In this document: positions 49,188 to 57,664 of the stretch, piece after piece
How the letters are laid out: each line of letters starts with the position of its first letter
Numbering within the stretch: position 1 is the stretch's first letter
Assembly (NCBI RefSeq): GCF_030816715.1
Contig: NZ_JAUSYH010000001.1
Span: forward strand, 5,518,001 to 5,582,000
Direction: 5' to 3'
DNA length: 64,000 nucleotides
DNA from: Streptomyces achromogenes
GTDB lineage: Bacteria > Actinomycetota > Actinomycetes > Streptomycetales > Streptomycetaceae
Program-made: the position numbers and the translations under genes
The notes under the pieces: model-generated
Databases searched by the model: none
What the model saw: only the letters and a program-made list of their open reading frames with translations
Told to the model about the DNA's origin: nothing

Positions 49188-50291
49188 GTGACTGAGAGTG
49201 ATGTGGGTGCCAGGACTGTGAGCGGCGGAATCCGGCGGGGCGAGGCGCCGGCCGGCGAGGTGGCGGCGGGTCGGCCGGCAGTCGGCCGGGCGGCGGTCGG
49301 CCGGGCGGCGGTCGGCGGGGCGGCCGCCGGCAGAGGCGCACACGCCCGGCGGAGGCCGCCCAGCCCGGCCCAGCTGCGGGCCTTCGTGGCCGTCGCGGAG
49401 CACCTGCACTTCCGGGACGCGGCCGCCGCGATCGGCGTGAGCCAGCCCGCGCTGTCCGGCGCCGTCTCGGCCCTGGAGGAGTCCCTCGGGGTCACCCTCC
49501 TGGAGCGCACGACGCGCAAGGTCCTGCTCTCGCCGGCCGGTGAGCGGCTCGTCGTCCGGGCCAGGGCGGTGCTGGGCGAGATGGAGGCGCTGATGGAGGA
49601 GGCCGAGGCGGTACGGGCCCCCTTCACCGGGACGCTGCGCCTCGGCGTCATCCCGACCGTCGCGCCCTACCTGCTGCCGACCGTGCTGCACCTGGTCCAC
49701 GAGCGCTATCCGCACCTCGACCTCCAGGTCCACGAGGAGCAGACCGCCGGTCTCCTCGACGGCCTGCACACCGGCCGTCTGGAACTCCTGCTGCTGGCCG
49801 TGCCCCTCGGCGTCCCCGGTGTGCGCGAACTGCCGCTGTTCGACGAGGACTTCGTGCTCGTGACGCCGCTCGGCCATGAGCTCGGCGGACAGCAGGGCAT
49901 CGCGCGCGAGGCGCTCAGGGAGCTCAACCTGCTGCTCCTGGACGAGGGCCACTGCCTGCGCGACCAGGCCCTCGACATCTGCCGGGAGGCGGGCCGCGGC
50001 GACGCGCCGGTGACCACCACGGCCGCCGGCCTGTCCACCCTCGTCCAACTGGTCGCCGGCGGCCTGGGCTGCACGCTGCTGCCGCGCACCGCCGTCACCG
50101 TCGAGACCAGCCGCAGCACCCGGCTGCTCACCGGCTCCTTCGCCGCCCCCGCGCCCGCCCGCCGGATCGCCCTCGCGATGCGCACCGGAGCGGCGCGCGG
50201 GGCGGAGTACGAGGAGCTGACGGGCGCGCTGCGCGAGGCGCTGAGACCGCTCCCGGTCCGTGTGCTCGGCGGCGAAGACCGAGGTCTGTGA
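49188..50291 (+). CDS. oxyR: OxyR, LysR-type hydrogen peroxide sensor
   Basis: 367 residues from GTG 49188. An unusual Gly/Ala/Arg-rich repetitive leader of about 55 residues precedes the LysR helix-turn-helix (SPAQLRAFVAVAEHLHFRDA, VSQPALSGAVSALEESL). The effector domain contains DEGHCLRDQALDIC, with two Cys at the spacing used for OxyR disulfide switching. It is a cytoplasmic activator of ahpCD. The long leader may not be made if a later start is used, but no better site was found. The gene is divergent from ahpC. Confidence 0.92.
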   Translation: MTESDVGARTVSGGIRRGEAPAGEVAAGRPAVGRAAVGRAAVGGAAAGRGAHARRRPPSPAQLRAFVAVAEHLHFRDAAAAIGVSQPALSGAVSALEESLGVTLLERTTRKVLLSPAGERLVVRARAVLGEMEALMEEAEAVRAPFTGTLRLGVIPTVAPYLLPTVLHLVHERYPHLDLQVHEEQTAGLLDGLHTGRLELLLLAVPLGVPGVRELPLFDEDFVLVTPLGHELGGQQGIAREALRELNLLLLDEGHCLRDQALDICREAGRGDAPVTTTAAGLSTLVQLVAGGLGCTLLPRTAVTVETSRSTRLLTGSFAAPAPARRIALAMRTGAARGAEYEELTGALREALRPLPVRVLGGEDRGL

Positions 50292-50470
50292 ATCGGTCAA
50301 ATGAGCGCCTGACAACGAGATTTGAGCCCATCCGCAGAACAACTTCCGTCAGCTGGGGGCAGGTCGGAAATCCCCCGCTGGACCGTGCACCCTGACTGAT
50401 ACACCTTCCCTCCTCGGCGCTACGCGTCAGGCGTATGTGCGAGAGGCCGCAGGGGAGTGATGTCGGGCTG

Positions 50471-51361
50471 ATGTCGGGTTACGAGCTGCTGGCACGCGAC
50501 CTCGCCGCGTGCGGCCGGGACGGCTACACCGGGGAACTGCGCGTGACCGGCTCGCCCGGCGGCGTCTTCCATCTGGACGGCGGCCTGGTCGTCGCCGTCG
50601 AGTCGCCGGGCGCGCCCGCCCCCGAGGCGCTGCTGCTGCGCTCCGGCCGGATCGGCGGCGAGGAGTGGACCGCGCTGGTGCGCGAGTCGGGCGGCGCGCG
50701 CTGGCCGGCCGCCGGGCTGATCGCCCACGGCTACTCGGGCGCCGCCCAGCTGCGGGTGGTGTGCGCGATGGCCCTCCAGGACGCCGCGTTCGCGGTCGTC
50801 GCGGGCAGCGTCGACGGCTGCGAACGCGGCCCGGCGACGGGCCCGCCGCCGGCCTCGGTCGCCGTCGGCGAACCGCCCACCCGGCTGCTCCAGGTCGCCT
50901 CCCGCAAGCTGGCCGCGCTGCTGGCGATGCCGTGCCCCGTGCGCCCGGACCGGGAACGTCCCGTGCCCGCGCCGCTCTCCCTGGCCGCGGCCCGCCTCGG
51001 CGCCCTGCAGCGCGAGCTGCTCGCCCACGCGGACGGCCGGCGCACCGCCCGCGACCTCGCCTTCCGTACCGGCCGCGGGGTGTACACCGTCACCGTCGAG
51101 GTGGCCCGGATGCTGGGCGAGGGGCTCTTGGAGTGCGTGGAGTCGCCCCACCCGATCCCCGTCCGGCTGCCGCCCGACGGACACGGGGTGCGCCCCCGCG
51201 AGCCGGCGCCGCCCGCCCCGCAGCCACCGCCGGCCCCGGAGGCGACCGCCCTGCCCCGCCGCAGGCCCGGCGCCAGCGGCATCCACGAGGCCCTCACGCC
51301 GGAACGGAACGGCCCCGGCTGGAAGGAGTTCTTCCGCCTGCGCAACCAGACGGCGAAATGA
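50471..51361 (+). CDS. DUF4388/PATAN-like protein heading the roadblock operon
   Basis: 296 residues from ATG 50471; the in-frame ATG 50435 would add 12 residues. Residues 1-60 (ARDLAACGRDGYTGELRV, GGVFHLDGGLVVAVESPGAP) match the DUF4388 (PATAN) pattern. A long middle helix region, then a winged-helix-like part (LLAHADGRRTARDLAFRTGR, YTVTVEVARMLGEGLLECVE) and a Pro-rich tail follow. There is no signal peptide. Two roadblock-type proteins follow on the same strand, so a role in control of a small GTPase or of gliding-like polarity is plausible; no GTPase gene is in the operon. Confidence 0.65.
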   Translation: MSGYELLARDLAACGRDGYTGELRVTGSPGGVFHLDGGLVVAVESPGAPAPEALLLRSGRIGGEEWTALVRESGGARWPAAGLIAHGYSGAAQLRVVCAMALQDAAFAVVAGSVDGCERGPATGPPPASVAVGEPPTRLLQVASRKLAALLAMPCPVRPDRERPVPAPLSLAAARLGALQRELLAHADGRRTARDLAFRTGRGVYTVTVEVARMLGEGLLECVESPHPIPVRLPPDGHGVRPREPAPPAPQPPPAPEATALPRRRPGASGIHEALTPERNGPGWKEFFRLRNQTAK

Positions 51362-51465
51362 CGGCCCGCCTGAACCCCCACGGCCACGCGGGCACCCACG
51401 GCACGCGGAAACCCCCCACAGAGAACAGACGGTCACATGCCATCAGAATCAGGGGAGTTGCACTC

Positions 51466-51891
51466 ATGGACCACAAAGCCCTCGCGCGGGAGATGCGCGG
51501 CCTGCGTGAGCAGGTGGCCGGGATCACCGACACGGCGGTGGCGGCGGCCGACGGACTGCTCATCGCCGCCGACACGGCCGACTCGATCGACCCCGAGGGC
51601 CTGGCAGCCCTCGCCGCGGCCGGCCTCGGCCTCGCCCGCCGCACCGCCGAGGCGACCGCCCGCGGCGCCCTGCACCGCACGGTGGCCTACGGCAGCCACG
51701 GCTGCGCCGCGTTCTACGCGGTCGGAGACACCGCGCTGATGGTCGTCCTCGGCGACGAGGGCATGGACGTGGAGCGCCTGCACCGGGCGACCCAGCCGGC
51801 CCTGCGCCGGATCGACCTGATCCTCACCGACCGGACGACCGCGCTGACCGCGGCGGACGCGACGACCGTGAAAACCGCCGAAGGAGTCTGA
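51466..51891 (+). CDS. roadblock/LC7-domain protein, first
   Basis: 141 residues; ATG 51466 follows AGGGGAG. The alpha/beta roadblock fold: EMRGLREQVAGITDTAVAAA, DGLLIAADTADS, a helix GLARRTAEATARGALHRTV and the strand AAFYAVGDTALMVVLGDEGM. Such proteins (MglB-like) regulate small GTPases in bacteria. It ends 4 bases before the next gene. It probably forms a homo- or heterodimer with its neighbour. Confidence 0.75.
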   Translation: MDHKALAREMRGLREQVAGITDTAVAAADGLLIAADTADSIDPEGLAALAAAGLGLARRTAEATARGALHRTVAYGSHGCAAFYAVGDTALMVVLGDEGMDVERLHRATQPALRRIDLILTDRTTALTAADATTVKTAEGV

Positions 51892-51895
51892 AGGG

Positions 51896-52324
51896 ATGGC
51901 GACGAAGCGTATGACCCCGGGTTTCTCCGACCAGGTGATGGGCCTGGTCAAGTCACTGCGTACGGATGCCCCCGACTGCGTCGCCTCCGGCGTCGTCGAC
52001 ATGTCCACCGGCATGCTGCTGTCCTACGAGACGGTCGACAACCACCCGCCCGAGGTCCTGGACCTGCTGGCGGGAGCGACGCTCGACCTGTTCCAGGGCC
52101 GCACGGTGGTGATGATCGAGGACGTCTTCAAGGAGCGGCGCGGGGTCCAGAGCGAGAACCACTTCTTCCAGGAGATCCTCGTCAACAGTGAGAACCTCAC
52201 CCACCTGTTCGTGCGGATGACCGAGCAGCAGGACGTCGTCGCGGTGGTCGTCTGCCGCAAGTCCGTGAACGTCGGCATGCTGTTCGCACAGGTGCGGAGG
52301 GTGGTGCGGGAGTACCAGCTGTGA
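51896..52324 (+). CDS. roadblock-like protein, second
   Basis: 142 residues. The order MGLVKSLRTDAPDCVASGVV, DMSTGMLLSYETVDNHPPEV, LLAGATLDLFQGRT, NLTHLFVRMTEQQDVVAVVV and CRKSVNVGMLFAQVRRVV again gives an alpha/beta roadblock-type fold, though the sequence is distant from the first. It is the last gene of the three-gene operon and is followed directly by a strong terminator. Confidence 0.7.
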   Translation: MATKRMTPGFSDQVMGLVKSLRTDAPDCVASGVVDMSTGMLLSYETVDNHPPEVLDLLAGATLDLFQGRTVVMIEDVFKERRGVQSENHFFQEILVNSENLTHLFVRMTEQQDVVAVVVCRKSVNVGMLFAQVRRVVREYQL

Positions 52325-52329
52325 GCGCG

Positions 52330-52362
52330 GACGGTCCCTCCCCGGGCGGGGGAGGGACCGTC
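52330..52362. terminator. strong terminator between the roadblock operon and the ABC exporter
   Basis: GACGGTCCCTCCCC (52330-52343) pairs perfectly with GGGGAGGGACCGTC (52349-52362) around five bases. The genes on both sides converge here. Confidence 0.85.
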
Positions 52363-52396
52363 GTCCTCTCAGGTCATGCCGCGCGCGGGCGGCACG

Positions 52397-54742
52397 TCAT
52401 TCCGTGCGCAGGCCGTCCGGCCGCATCAGCCGCAGCAGCGGCGGCAGGCTCAGCAGCGTCACCAGGGCGACGATCGCCGCGCCGAAGCCGGTCATCGCCA
52501 GCACGCTGCCCCAGTCGACGCGGACCGTCGTGCTGGTCATCTTCAGCAGGACCGCGCCCAGCGTGAGGCCCACGGTCAGGGCCAGCAGCAGTCCCAGCGC
52601 GATCGGGACGGCCGTCTGCCACAGCACCGACAGACCCAGCGTGCGCCGCCGGGTGCCGAAGGCGACCAGGGCGGACAGCAGCTTCTTGCGCTCGCGCAAC
52701 TGCTCCAGCTGCGAGACCAGCAGACTCGCCCCGATCAGCAGCAGCACACACGCGGACCCGACGAGCAGGCCGGTTCGGATGGAGGAGAACTTCACGTCCT
52801 CCCGGGTGGACGACCAGTTCATCGGCTGGGCCAGCGGGTCCAGCCGTGCCGCCGTGTTGCGGGCGCGGTCGAAGGCGTCCGGCACCGACTCGTCGAACGA
52901 GAGGTACAGCTGACCGCGGAGCTTCGTCGCGGCCTCCTCGGGCAGCGCGCCCGGCGTCAGCAGGAAGCCGCCCCGCCGCTGACCGGTCATGTCCTCGATC
53001 GACTGCGCCTGCCGCACGCCCGCGGGCACCGTCCAGACGGTCTCCGTGGCCCTTCCGGGGAAGGAGCCGCCCGTCTCCATGTACAGCTTCTTGCCGGGCA
53101 CGTTCAGCTTCGGTCCCTCGGTGGAGTACTCGCTGCCGGTGAGGACGAACAGGTCGCCGTCCTTGCACGACGGCAGCTTCGCCAGCTCACGCAGGGCCGT
53201 GCAGTCGCCGACGGTCAGCTCGGTGGAGACGTCCGGGCCGTCCTTCGACTGCCAGGACTTGTCGCCCAGGTACTCCTCCCCCAGGAGGGTGACCTTGCGG
53301 ACGCCCCGGGTGTCGGCGAACGCCTGCCCGCTCTTCGCCAGCGAGGGGCCGTGCGGCACGGTCACCTGCATCTGGGCGAGCCGCACGTCCTTGCCCGTGG
53401 CCTTCGTGTAGTCGCTCTCGACCCCGGCGAACAGCATCTGCAGGGCGATGGCCCCGGCCACCGCGACCGCGACGCCGTTGACCATGCGGGCCGCCGTACC
53501 GCTGCTCAACTGGAGCCTTCGTACGGCCAGTTGCCAGGCGACACCGCCGGCGCCGAGCCGGGCGACGACCTTCTCGACGAGCCACGGCAGCAGGGCGGTG
53601 ATCCCGACGAGGAGCAGCAGCACGCCGCCGACCACCAGGTACTCGTTGAACTCGCCGTTGCCGCGGCCCTGTCCGATCATGGGGTAGAGCATCGCGAGGC
53701 CGGCCACCGGCAGCAGCAGCCGCCACCACAGCCGGCGCCGCGACGGCTTCGCCGAGCGGACCACGCCGAGGGGTTCGATGACCACGCCGCGCAGCGCGAA
53801 CAGGGTGACCAGCACCGCGGCAGAGGGCACCGCCAGCGCGACCAGCGCGGCCAGGGCGGGGGACGGGTTGAGGTAGCTGGGCCACACGCTCACGCCCATC
53901 ACTTCGACCGTGCCGGCCGCCTGACGGCCGATCAGGAAGAACACCGTGCCGAGCACCAGGCCGAGCAGCGCGCCTGCCAGCGCCTCGCCGGCGGCGATGC
54001 GCCGGGTCATCCCGCCGTCCGAGCCGATCAGCCGGAGTGCGGCGAGCCTGCGGTCGCGCCGTTCGCCGCCGAACCGCACGGCGGCCGCGATGAACACGGC
54101 GACGGGCATCAGCAGCACCACGAGGACCACGAGGATCAGCAGGAGCAGCACCGGGTCCGTCTTCTCGCTGGTCCGCTGCGGGTTGCCGAACGTCTTCATC
54201 CGGGTCGCCCCGTAGCCCTCGACGTGCGAGGCGAGCCCGGAGCCCCCCGCGTAGTAGGCGAGCTCCTGCGAACCGACCAGCCCGCTCTCGCCGATGGTCC
54301 CGACGACGCGGTACGGCAGCCGTTCCCGCAGCAGCGCGGAGCCGTCCGCGGCGAGCAGCTTCTTCAGGGCGGGCGAGACCACCATGTCGTCCTTGGCCGG
54401 GAACGCGCTCACGCCGGGCGGCAGCGGCGCGCGCGGCCCCTCCGGTTCCACCAGCCGGCCGCGGACGTCCTTGTCGCGGAACGTCGTGTCGACCTGCGCG
54501 ATGAGCAGGGTGTCGTCGGCCCTGGCCGGCGGCGGGTCGATGAACGCCCAGTCCAGCCGTGCCTCTGCACGTTCGTGCCGCACGGAGATCACGTTCGGCA
54601 CCGCCGTCGTCAGCAGCAGCACGGCGACGCCGAGGCCGACGCCGACGGCCGTCAGGACGGCCCGGATCCACCCCTCCCGTCCGCCGGACAAGGCGAACCG
54701 GATCCCCAGGCCCAGATCCCTGGACCACTGACCCAGACTCAT
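52397..54742 (-). CDS. ABC transporter permease, FtsX/MacB type
   Basis: 781 residues. An N-terminal helix, a large outer domain, then a block of three helices near residues 190-330, further helices in the middle (VVGGVLLLLVGITALLPWLV), a second large outer domain and three C-terminal helices (SACVLLLIGASLLVSQL, AVPIALGLLLALTVGLTLGAVLL, AIVALVTLLSLPPLL). About ten helices with two FtsX-like domains form one fused permease. The start overlaps the ATPase stop (ATGA). Substrate unknown; antimicrobial peptide or lipid export is typical. PadR regulation is expected. Confidence 0.85.
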   Translation of the reverse strand: MSLGQWSRDLGLGIRFALSGGREGWIRAVLTAVGVGLGVAVLLLTTAVPNVISVRHERAEARLDWAFIDPPPARADDTLLIAQVDTTFRDKDVRGRLVEPEGPRAPLPPGVSAFPAKDDMVVSPALKKLLAADGSALLRERLPYRVVGTIGESGLVGSQELAYYAGGSGLASHVEGYGATRMKTFGNPQRTSEKTDPVLLLLILVVLVVLLMPVAVFIAAAVRFGGERRDRRLAALRLIGSDGGMTRRIAAGEALAGALLGLVLGTVFFLIGRQAAGTVEVMGVSVWPSYLNPSPALAALVALAVPSAAVLVTLFALRGVVIEPLGVVRSAKPSRRRLWWRLLLPVAGLAMLYPMIGQGRGNGEFNEYLVVGGVLLLLVGITALLPWLVEKVVARLGAGGVAWQLAVRRLQLSSGTAARMVNGVAVAVAGAIALQMLFAGVESDYTKATGKDVRLAQMQVTVPHGPSLAKSGQAFADTRGVRKVTLLGEEYLGDKSWQSKDGPDVSTELTVGDCTALRELAKLPSCKDGDLFVLTGSEYSTEGPKLNVPGKKLYMETGGSFPGRATETVWTVPAGVRQAQSIEDMTGQRRGGFLLTPGALPEEAATKLRGQLYLSFDESVPDAFDRARNTAARLDPLAQPMNWSSTREDVKFSSIRTGLLVGSACVLLLIGASLLVSQLEQLRERKKLLSALVAFGTRRRTLGLSVLWQTAVPIALGLLLALTVGLTLGAVLLKMTSTTVRVDWGSVLAMTGFGAAIVALVTLLSLPPLLRLMRPDGLRTE

Positions 54743-55428
54743 ATGACGCGCTCCATGTCCCGCGACTTACCGTCCCGGACGACGATCTCGCGGTCCGAGT
54801 AGGCGGCGACCCGGGCCTCGTGCGTGACGAGGACGACGGCCGCGTTGGCCGTCCGGGCTGCCTCGGTGAGCAGCTCCATCACGCGCTCGCCGTTGAGCGA
54901 GTCCAGCGCGCCGGTCGGTTCGTCGGCGAACAGCACGCGGGGGCTGGTGACGAGCGAGCGCGCCACGGCGACCCGCTGCCCCTGTCCGCCGGAGACCTCC
55001 CCGGGCCGCTTCCTGCCGAGGTCGTCCACCTCCAGCCGTTCCATCCAGCTCAGGGCGGTGCGCTCGGCCTGCTTGCGCGGAGTGCCGTTCAGCCGCAGCG
55101 GCAGCGCCACGTTCTCCACGCAGGTCAGCTCGGGCACGAGCTGGCCGAACTGGAACACGAACCCGAACTCCGAGCGCCGCAGCCGGCTGCGCTGGGTGTC
55201 GTTCATCGTGGCGAGGTCGTGGCCGTCGTACATGATCGATCCGGAGTCGGGCGTCACGATGCCGGCGAGGCAGTGCAGCAGGGTCGACTTCCCGGAGCCG
55301 GACGGGCCCATCACCGCGACGACCTCGCCGGGGTGGATGGAGAACTCGGCGCCGTCCAGCGCCATCGTCGGGCCGTAGGCCTTGCGCAGGCTCTCGGCGA
55401 CGAGCAGGGATCCCCCGGGGGCGTTCAT
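54739..55428 (-). CDS. ABC transporter ATP-binding protein, MacB/LolD type
   Basis: 229 residues; the ATG overlaps the PadR stop (ATGA). Walker A is GPSGSGKSTLLHCL, the signature is VSGGQGQRVAVARSL, Walker B is RVLFADEPTGALDS, and the His switch is VLVTHEARVA. The neighbouring fused permease has FtsX-like domains, so together they form an exporter of the MacB type. Confidence 0.92.
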   Translation of the reverse strand: MNAPGGSLLVAESLRKAYGPTMALDGAEFSIHPGEVVAVMGPSGSGKSTLLHCLAGIVTPDSGSIMYDGHDLATMNDTQRSRLRRSEFGFVFQFGQLVPELTCVENVALPLRLNGTPRKQAERTALSWMERLEVDDLGRKRPGEVSGGQGQRVAVARSLVTSPRVLFADEPTGALDSLNGERVMELLTEAARTANAAVVLVTHEARVAAYSDREIVVRDGKSRDMERVI

Positions 55429-55949
55429 GCGGTCACCGTGGCCTTCAGTCTGTCGAGGCGCGCGGCGGCGAGTTCCAGCCAGCGCAGGTCGGCCTCGAGG
55501 TGGAACAGGGCGTGGTCGCAGATCAGCTGGTCGGCCAGGTCGCCCGTGCGCTTGCGGTCGGTCAGGATGCGCATGCTCCGCAGGTGCTCCGCACGCTGCT
55601 CGTCGAGGATGTCGGCGGCGTCGCGGCCGGTGAGCAGCGCGAGGACGATCTTCGTGTAGAGCGTGGACTGGAGGTACGGCTCGGGCTTCTCGGGCGTGGC
55701 GAGCCATCGCTCGACGTCGGTGATCCCGGCGTCGGTGATCGCGTACCGCTTGCGCTCGGGGCCGCCGCCGGCCTCGATGCCGTCGACCTCGACCAGGCCG
55801 TTCTTCAGCAGCCGCGACATCGTCGAATAGACCTGGCCGTAGTGCAGCGGCCGGTCATGACCGAACTTCTCGTCGAAGGCCCGCTTCAGGTCGTAACCAT
55901 GGCGGGGTCCGGACTCCAGGAGTCCCAGAAGGGTGTGACCGATGGACAT
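55425..55949 (-). CDS. PadR-family transcriptional regulator
   Basis: 174 residues. The winged helix-turn-helix opens SIGHTLLGLLESGPRHGYDL and YGQVYSTMSRLLKNGLVEVD; a C-terminal helical dimerisation region follows. It begins the padR-ABC-permease operon, each pair overlapping by 4 bases. It most likely represses its own operon and is lifted by the exporter substrate. Its promoter holds ATGT-N10-ACAT and two TGTATAC repeats. Confidence 0.92.
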   Translation of the reverse strand: MSIGHTLLGLLESGPRHGYDLKRAFDEKFGHDRPLHYGQVYSTMSRLLKNGLVEVDGIEAGGGPERKRYAITDAGITDVERWLATPEKPEPYLQSTLYTKIVLALLTGRDAADILDEQRAEHLRSMRILTDRKRTGDLADQLICDHALFHLEADLRWLELAAARLDRLKATVTA

Positions 55950-55990
55950 GTCAAGGACTGTACATGCGGTGTATACCCGGCGCTGTATAC
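55948..55990 (-). promoter_or_regulatory. PadR operator and repeats at the exporter promoter
   Basis: ATGT-N10-ACAT at 55948-55965, the form known for PadR operators, reaches into the padR start codon. TGTATAC occurs at 55970-55976 and 55984-55990, 14 bases apart; on the minus strand these give possible -10 boxes. Confidence 0.5.
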
Positions 55991-56097
55991 GCGGAGTGCG
56001 CAGGTGGCAGCAAGGGGTGGGGGTGTGCAGGTGGGAGGCGGGTTGTCACCGTTCTGCAACAGCCGCGCGGGCCCTCGGGCGGCCGGGGGCGGTGTGC

Positions 56098-56427
56098 TCA
56101 GCCCGACGGCGGCCCGGGCGGGGCCCCGCCCGCCGGACTCCCCCCGGACGGGGCTCCTCCGGGCGGGGCTCCTCCGGGCGGGTTTCCTCCAGGTGGGCGT
56201 CCGCCGGGGGGCCGGCCGCGGCGGGGCATGGGGCCGGTGTCGCCGGGCAGGCGCCCCGCCTCCCGCAGCGCCCGCCGCAGCAGGAACTCGATCTGGGCGT
56301 TGGCGGACCGCAGGTCCTCCCCGGCCCACCGGGCCAGCGCCTCGTACACCGCGGGGTCCAGCCGCAGCAGCACCTGCTTGCGCTGCGGCCGGCCCTGAGG
56401 GGTCGGCCCCCCGGAGGGGACGGTCAC
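56098..56427 (-). CDS. ribbon-helix-helix-like protein with a Pro/Gly tail
   Basis: 109 residues from GTG 56427, which overlaps the stop of the SPFH gene by 4 bases. Residues 18-62 (RKQVLLRLDPAVYEALARWA, LRSANAQIEFLLRRALREAG) match an Arc-type ribbon-helix-helix DNA-binding motif. The last 38 residues are Pro/Gly repeats (PPGG). It is likely a DNA-binding autoregulator of the SPFH operon, with the 14-bp palindrome at 57439 as the candidate site. Such short proteins often follow SPFH genes in streptomycetes. Confidence 0.7.
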   Translation of the reverse strand: MTVPSGGPTPQGRPQRKQVLLRLDPAVYEALARWAGEDLRSANAQIEFLLRRALREAGRLPGDTGPMPRRGRPPGGRPPGGNPPGGAPPGGAPSGGSPAGGAPPGPPSG

Positions 56428-57386
56428 TGGTAGAGCGTTCCGGTGTTCAGCACCGGCTGGGGCGCTCGGTCCCCGCACAGCACCACCATCAGGTTGGACA
56501 CCATCGCCGCCTTCCGCTCCTCGTCCAGTTCCACGATGCCCTGCTCGGCGATCCGGCCGAGCGCGGCCTCGACCATCCCCACCGCACCGTCGACGATCTC
56601 CCGCCGGGCCGCGACCACCGCGCCCGCCTGCTGGCGCTGGAGCATGGCCGAGGCGATCTCGGGAGCGTACGCGAGGTGGGTGAAGCGGGACTCGATGATC
56701 CGCACGCCGGCCGCCTCCACGCGGGCGTGGAGCTCCACGGCCAGCTTCTCGGTGATCTCCTCGGCGTTGCCGCGCAGCGAGAGCCCGTTCTCGTCGTGCG
56801 AGTCGTAGGGGTACTCGATGGCGATGTGCCGTACGGCCGCCTCGGTCTGGGTGGAGACGAACTCCAGGAAGTCGTCCACCTCGAAGGAGGCCTGCGCGGT
56901 GTCCTTCACGTTCCACACCACGACCGCGGCGAGCTCGATCGGGTTGCCGTAGGCGTCGTTGACCTTGAGCACGGCCGTCTCGTGGTTACGGACCCGGGTG
57001 GAGATCTTCTCGCGCGAGGTGAACGGGTTCACCCAGCGCAGCCCGTCCTCGCGGATGGTGCCGCGGTAGCGGCCGAAGAGCTGCACCACGCGGGCCTCGC
57101 CCGGCGCCACCGTGTTCAGCCCGCACATGGCGAGGAACGCGGCGAGGGCGACCAGTACGCCCGTGACGATCAGCGCGGCCTTGGGGCCGGCCGCGGTCAT
57201 CACGGCGCCCGCGGCGATCAACCCGCCGCCGGCCAGCAGACCGAGCAGGCCGAGAAGCAGCGCGACCCCGCCCCCCACGCTGTGCGCGGGGAACTCGTGC
57301 ACGCGCGGGGCGGGCATGTCGGGCGCGTCGGCGGTGTCGACGGCGTGGGTGTGCTCGGCGGTGGCCGAAGGGTCGTGTGCGGACAT
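56424..57386 (-). CDS. SPFH/band 7 domain membrane protein
   Basis: 320 residues. A 35-residue N-terminal tail is followed by two close hydrophobic helices (about 38-62 and 68-92). The SPFH domain starts LNTVAPGEARVVQLFGRYRG, with GLRWVNPFTSREKISTRVRN, and continues to TEAAVRHIAIEYPYDS. Then an Ala/Glu coiled coil RRIVDGAVG-type and a short C-terminus. SPFH proteins scaffold membrane microdomains and act with proteases in stress. It is on the same transcript as the RHH protein. Confidence 0.85.
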   Translation of the reverse strand: MSAHDPSATAEHTHAVDTADAPDMPAPRVHEFPAHSVGGGVALLLGLLGLLAGGGLIAAGAVMTAAGPKAALIVTGVLVALAAFLAMCGLNTVAPGEARVVQLFGRYRGTIREDGLRWVNPFTSREKISTRVRNHETAVLKVNDAYGNPIELAAVVVWNVKDTAQASFEVDDFLEFVSTQTEAAVRHIAIEYPYDSHDENGLSLRGNAEEITEKLAVELHARVEAAGVRIIESRFTHLAYAPEIASAMLQRQQAGAVVAARREIVDGAVGMVEAALGRIAEQGIVELDEERKAAMVSNLMVVLCGDRAPQPVLNTGTLYQ

Positions 57387-57438
57387 GGTGGTCCCCCGTC
57401 TCTCGTCAGCAGCTGATTCAGCGATCGGCTGTCTAGCT

Positions 57439-57452
57439 AAGTGATATCACTT
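57439..57452. promoter_or_regulatory. 14-base perfect palindrome upstream of the SPFH gene
   Basis: AAGTGATATCACTT reads the same on both strands. It lies about 53 bases before the SPFH start in an AT-rich promoter. I infer that the RHH protein encoded in the operon binds it. Confidence 0.6.
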
Positions 57453-57664
57453 TACCCCGGGATGGCAACCCTGTGCCCGTCTCGCACGTCGAATCGATGG
57501 GGATGTTCTCCGGGTTCCGTCGTGCGGGGTGCGCATTCTCACGCCCTGCGAAGGCCGGATGGGGAGCGCGTCGCCACAGAGAGCGGTGTTAGCTTTCTGA
57601 GCTGACCTGGCCCTGCCCCGGGCACTGGTGTGACTGCCGAGTAGGAAGCGGAGCGAGCGGACTC

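Noticed and set aside
52376..54802. 808-residue plus-strand frame
   Set aside because: It is antisense to the ABC permease, with a Gln/Arg/His-rich composition typical of high-GC shadows.
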